Origin: Pycnococcus provasolii
Taxonomy: Eukaryota; Chlorophyta; Pseudoscourfieldiophyceae; Pseudoscourfieldiales
Reading direction: 5' to 3'
DNA: 64,000 bases
Assembly (NCBI GenBank): GCA_049487715.1
Contig: CP150567.1
Location: forward strand, 124,001-188,000
Part shown: positions 61,760 to 64,000 of the stretch, piece after piece
Layout: the number at the start of each line of letters is the position of its first letter
Position numbering within the stretch: the first letter of the stretch is position 1
Translations under genes and position numbers: made by a program
Notes under the pieces: model-generated
What the model saw: the letters and a program-made list of their open reading frames with translations, nothing else
The model's database searches: none
Told to the model about the DNA's origin: nothing

Positions 61760-63244
61760 TTACGCCAGCGCCTTTGCCATCGCCGCGTCAATGTCCGCGA
61801 TGATGTCATCGGCCGTCTCAATGCCAACAGAAAGGCGCACCATCTCCGGCTTGATGCCACCCTCGAGCTGCGCCGCGGGGCTCAGCTGGCTGTGCGTCGT
61901 CGACGCCGGGTGGATGGCAAGCGTGCGCGCATCTCCGACGTTCGCGACGTGGCTGATGAGGTCGAGGCTGTCGATGAACTTCTTGCCCGCCGCGAGCGGG
62001 TCGGCGCTCTTGACGCCGAACACCACCATACCACCACCCTTGCCCTTCAGGTACTTCTTCTGCTTCTCGTACTGCGGGTCGCTCGGAAGGCCGGGGTAGC
62101 GCACCCACTCCACCTTGCCGGAAGCCTTCAACTTCTCGAGGTGCTGTGCCACCTTGAGCGCATTCTCGCAGTGGCGTTCCATGCGCAGCGACAGCGTCTC
62201 AATGCCCTGCAGGAAGATCCACGAGTTGTCGGGCGAGATGCACCCTCCAAGGTTGCGCAGCGGCACGGTGAGCATGCGCAGCTTGTACGCGAGCGGCGCA
62301 AGCGCCTCGGGCAGGTCGTGTCCCCACCTGAGCCCGCCGTAGCTGGTGTCGGGCGTGTCGAAGAGCGGGTGCTTTCCGGCACCCCACGAGAATCCGCCCT
62401 TGTCGACGACGATACCGCCGATACCCGTTCCGTGTCCACCGAGCCACTTGGTGAGGGACGAGCAGATGATGTCCGCGCCAAACTCGAACGGCTTGGTGAG
62501 GTAGGGCGTGGAGAAGGTGGAGTCGACGACGAGAGGGAGTCCGCGCTCGTGCGCGAGCGCGGAGATCTTCTCGAGGTCCGCCACCTCGAGTGCGGGGTTG
62601 CTGACCGTCTCGCAGAAGAAGGCGCGCGTCTTGTCGTCCGCCGCCTTGGCGAAGGCCTCCGGGTCCTCGCTGTCGACAAACTTCACGGTGATTCCGAACG
62701 TCGGGAGGATGTCGTTGAACTGCGTGAACGTTCCTCCGTACAGGTTGCGCGCGCTGACGATGTTGTCACCCGCCTGCGCGAGAGTGATGATGGCGTAGAA
62801 GACGGCGTTCGTTCCGGACGCGAGGCAGAGTCCTGCGAGCGGGTGTCCACCCTCGAGCTGCGCGACGCGCGACTCGAGCACGTGCGTGGTGGGGTTCATG
62901 AGGCGCCCGTAGATGTTACCGAGTTCGGAGAGCGCGAAGAGGTTCGCCGCGTGTTCGGTGGACTTGAACTGGAACGGCGCCGTGCGGTAGAGCGGCACGC
63001 CTCGCGACGCGCCACCACCGAGTCCATAATCGGTGGAGTTGTCCGGCGTGTATCCTGCGTGCAGGCACATGGTATCGAATCCTGGCATGGCTGGTTCTGT
63101 AGATTTCGAAGAAGTAGGTTTAGCAGGAGGTTTATTCGGAGGTGAGGTCTTCTGATCACTGGGAGGTGCAGATGATGAAGAGGTAGGTTCACGTGAAGAA
63201 GGTGCAGACGATCCAGACAAGCACGCTCCGGCGCCACGTCCCAT
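61760..63244 (-). CDS. metY: O-acetylhomoserine sulfhydrylase (PLP enzyme)
   Basis: 494 residues. The first ~50 are Ser/Pro/Lys-rich (possible organelle leader). The fold-type I PLP core begins at FDTMCLHAGYTPDNSTDYG. NIYGRLMNPTTHVLESRVAQ and ALASGTNA-like LCLASGTNAVFY mark the Cys/Met-metabolism family. The PLP-lysine is in SSLTKWLGGHGTGIGG (about residue 264). The long insert WGAGKHPLFDTPDTSYGGLR and the STTHSQLSP end are typical of MetY/MET17 rather than cystathionine gamma-synthase or beta-lyase. It makes homocysteine from O-acetylhomoserine and sulfide (direct sulfhydrylation). Land plants use O-phosphohomoserine instead, so this is a bacterial/fungal-type route retained or acquired in the alga. 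Confidence 0.93.
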   Translation of the reverse strand: MGRGAGACLSGSSAPSSREPTSSSSAPPSDQKTSPPNKPPAKPTSSKSTEPAMPGFDTMCLHAGYTPDNSTDYGLGGGASRGVPLYRTAPFQFKSTEHAANLFALSELGNIYGRLMNPTTHVLESRVAQLEGGHPLAGLCLASGTNAVFYAIITLAQAGDNIVSARNLYGGTFTQFNDILPTFGITVKFVDSEDPEAFAKAADDKTRAFFCETVSNPALEVADLEKISALAHERGLPLVVDSTFSTPYLTKPFEFGADIICSSLTKWLGGHGTGIGGIVVDKGGFSWGAGKHPLFDTPDTSYGGLRWGHDLPEALAPLAYKLRMLTVPLRNLGGCISPDNSWIFLQGIETLSLRMERHCENALKVAQHLEKLKASGKVEWVRYPGLPSDPQYEKQKKYLKGKGGGMVVFGVKSADPLAAGKKFIDSLDLISHVANVGDARTLAIHPASTTHSQLSPAAQLEGGIKPEMVRLSVGIETADDIIADIDAAMAKALA

Positions 63245-64000
63245 ACAAACACTAAAACACTAAACAGGTAAAAGGAATGAAAAAAGACAAGACAAGACGA
63301 ACCTGTGCGAGCTTTCTTAGACAAAGGGGGAGGTGTCATGCAAGTACGTAGTGATAGGAGCACGTGGGCAAGTATTTATGACAAGCGAAAGCGAGAACTG
63401 GAATAGGGGGCACCGGTCACTGCTCGTACTACGATAGGCACCAGGGAAGGGAAGGGGCCCACCGGAGTGAGCGGGGTAACAATCCCATCACATCCTTTCC
63501 AAAGGGGCCCTACTCGTAGGGGGATCCCGATCATTGCGCCGCCGCCGATCGCAAAGCTCAGCAAAAGAAAGCGGATCCGACCCTGGGGGGAAATATCTGT
63601 CTGTGGCTTCATTCCCCTCTCAGAAGAAGTACCTCGCCCTCTCCCTCTCCCTCTCCTGCTTGGTCTCTTTCCGGTCGCTCTTGCAGTTGCACGGGTTTAA
63701 CTGCAGCCTTGGTCTCTTCCTGATGCCGTTCAGGGGGATCGGCGTCGACTCGTCGTGGGGTTCGACGGCGAGCTTGAAGGAACGGGGTGGGGTCCTGAGT
63801 ATGTAGTCTCGCAATAATAAGTAGTTGCCTCTCCCAGCTCTCTCCGTGGCGAAAAATCTCGTGCCTCTCACGAGCAGATTTTTCCAAATGCCAAAAGAAA
63901 GACACAAGCAGATTTCTGAGCGCGACGATGGGCATTTTATTGTCAGCCCTTCCGGCCGTCCCCCCCTCGTCTCCCAGGTGGTGCCTGGGAGGCAGCCAAA
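63245..64000. other. Region upstream of the sulfhydrylase gene, no gene called
   Basis: Contains GGGGGATCCCGATC near 63520, CT-rich CCCTCTCCCTCTCC near 63638 and, at the edge, a perfect 8-bp hairpin CTCCCAGG-TGGTG-CCTGGGAG (63971-63991). Open frames at 63376-63935 on the minus strand have low-complexity translations and no recognisable domain. Confidence 0.4.

Noticed and set aside
61739-63145. 468-codon plus-strand ORF opposite the sulfhydrylase
   Set aside because: Antisense shadow of a conserved PLP enzyme in GC-rich DNA; translation is Arg/Glu/Val-rich without motifs.
63971-63991. 8-bp stem, 5-nt loop hairpin at the window edge as a terminator
   Set aside because: Intrinsic terminators do not apply to nuclear protein genes, and a single short hairpin is expected by chance in GC-rich DNA.

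Overview
This is nuclear DNA of a small green alga. Genes are long, GC-rich and mostly single-exon, lie close together on both strands, and have a few short GT-AG introns. The strongest taxonomic clue is a phytochrome-cryptochrome fusion at 8.4-13.3 kb. Its architecture (phytochrome sensory module, PAS-PAS, histidine-kinase-like stub, then a complete plant-type cryptochrome) matches the 'dualchrome' photoreceptor reported from the picoplanktonic alga Pycnococcus provasolii. I infer the window comes from that species or a close relative; this rests on memory of the family, not on a search.

Layout. 0-8 kb: a receptor-like kinase cut by the window edge, a ubiquitin-ankyrin fusion, and a secreted Gly/Pro-rich FAS1 protein with frame breaks. 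8-20 kb: the dualchrome, a two-exon small secreted or membrane protein, and a large duplicated-architecture membrane protein. 20-29 kb: a coiled-coil protein, 2-phosphoglycolate phosphatase (photorespiration), a secreted GH2 beta-glucuronidase-like enzyme, a 14-kDa phosphohistidine phosphatase, a short-chain-dehydrogenase remnant and a GT29 sialyltransferase-like protein. 29-41 kb: one 11.5-kb ORF for a 3850-residue polycystin (TRPP)-like channel with a huge ectodomain between S1 and S2. 42-58 kb: two membrane proteins of unknown function, aconitase, long-chain acyl-CoA synthetase, an MFS transporter, a broken class III nucleotidyl cyclase piece, a second GT29 protein and IFT52. 58-64 kb: telomere-like repeats holding tandem units of an unidentified element, a plastid-type NAD(P)-binding protein, and an O-acetylhomoserine sulfhydrylase.

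Themes. Light sensing and plastid metabolism (dualchrome, phosphoglycolate phosphatase, NAD(P)-binding protein) sit near cell-surface and glycan genes (FAS1, GH2, two GT29, receptor kinase). A polycystin-like channel and IFT52 suggest the organism keeps a ciliary toolkit. Telomere-like TTAGGG tracts recur just upstream of several start codons and once inside a coding region. Several genes show single-base frame breaks, so either the assembly carries residual indels or some of these genes are decaying.
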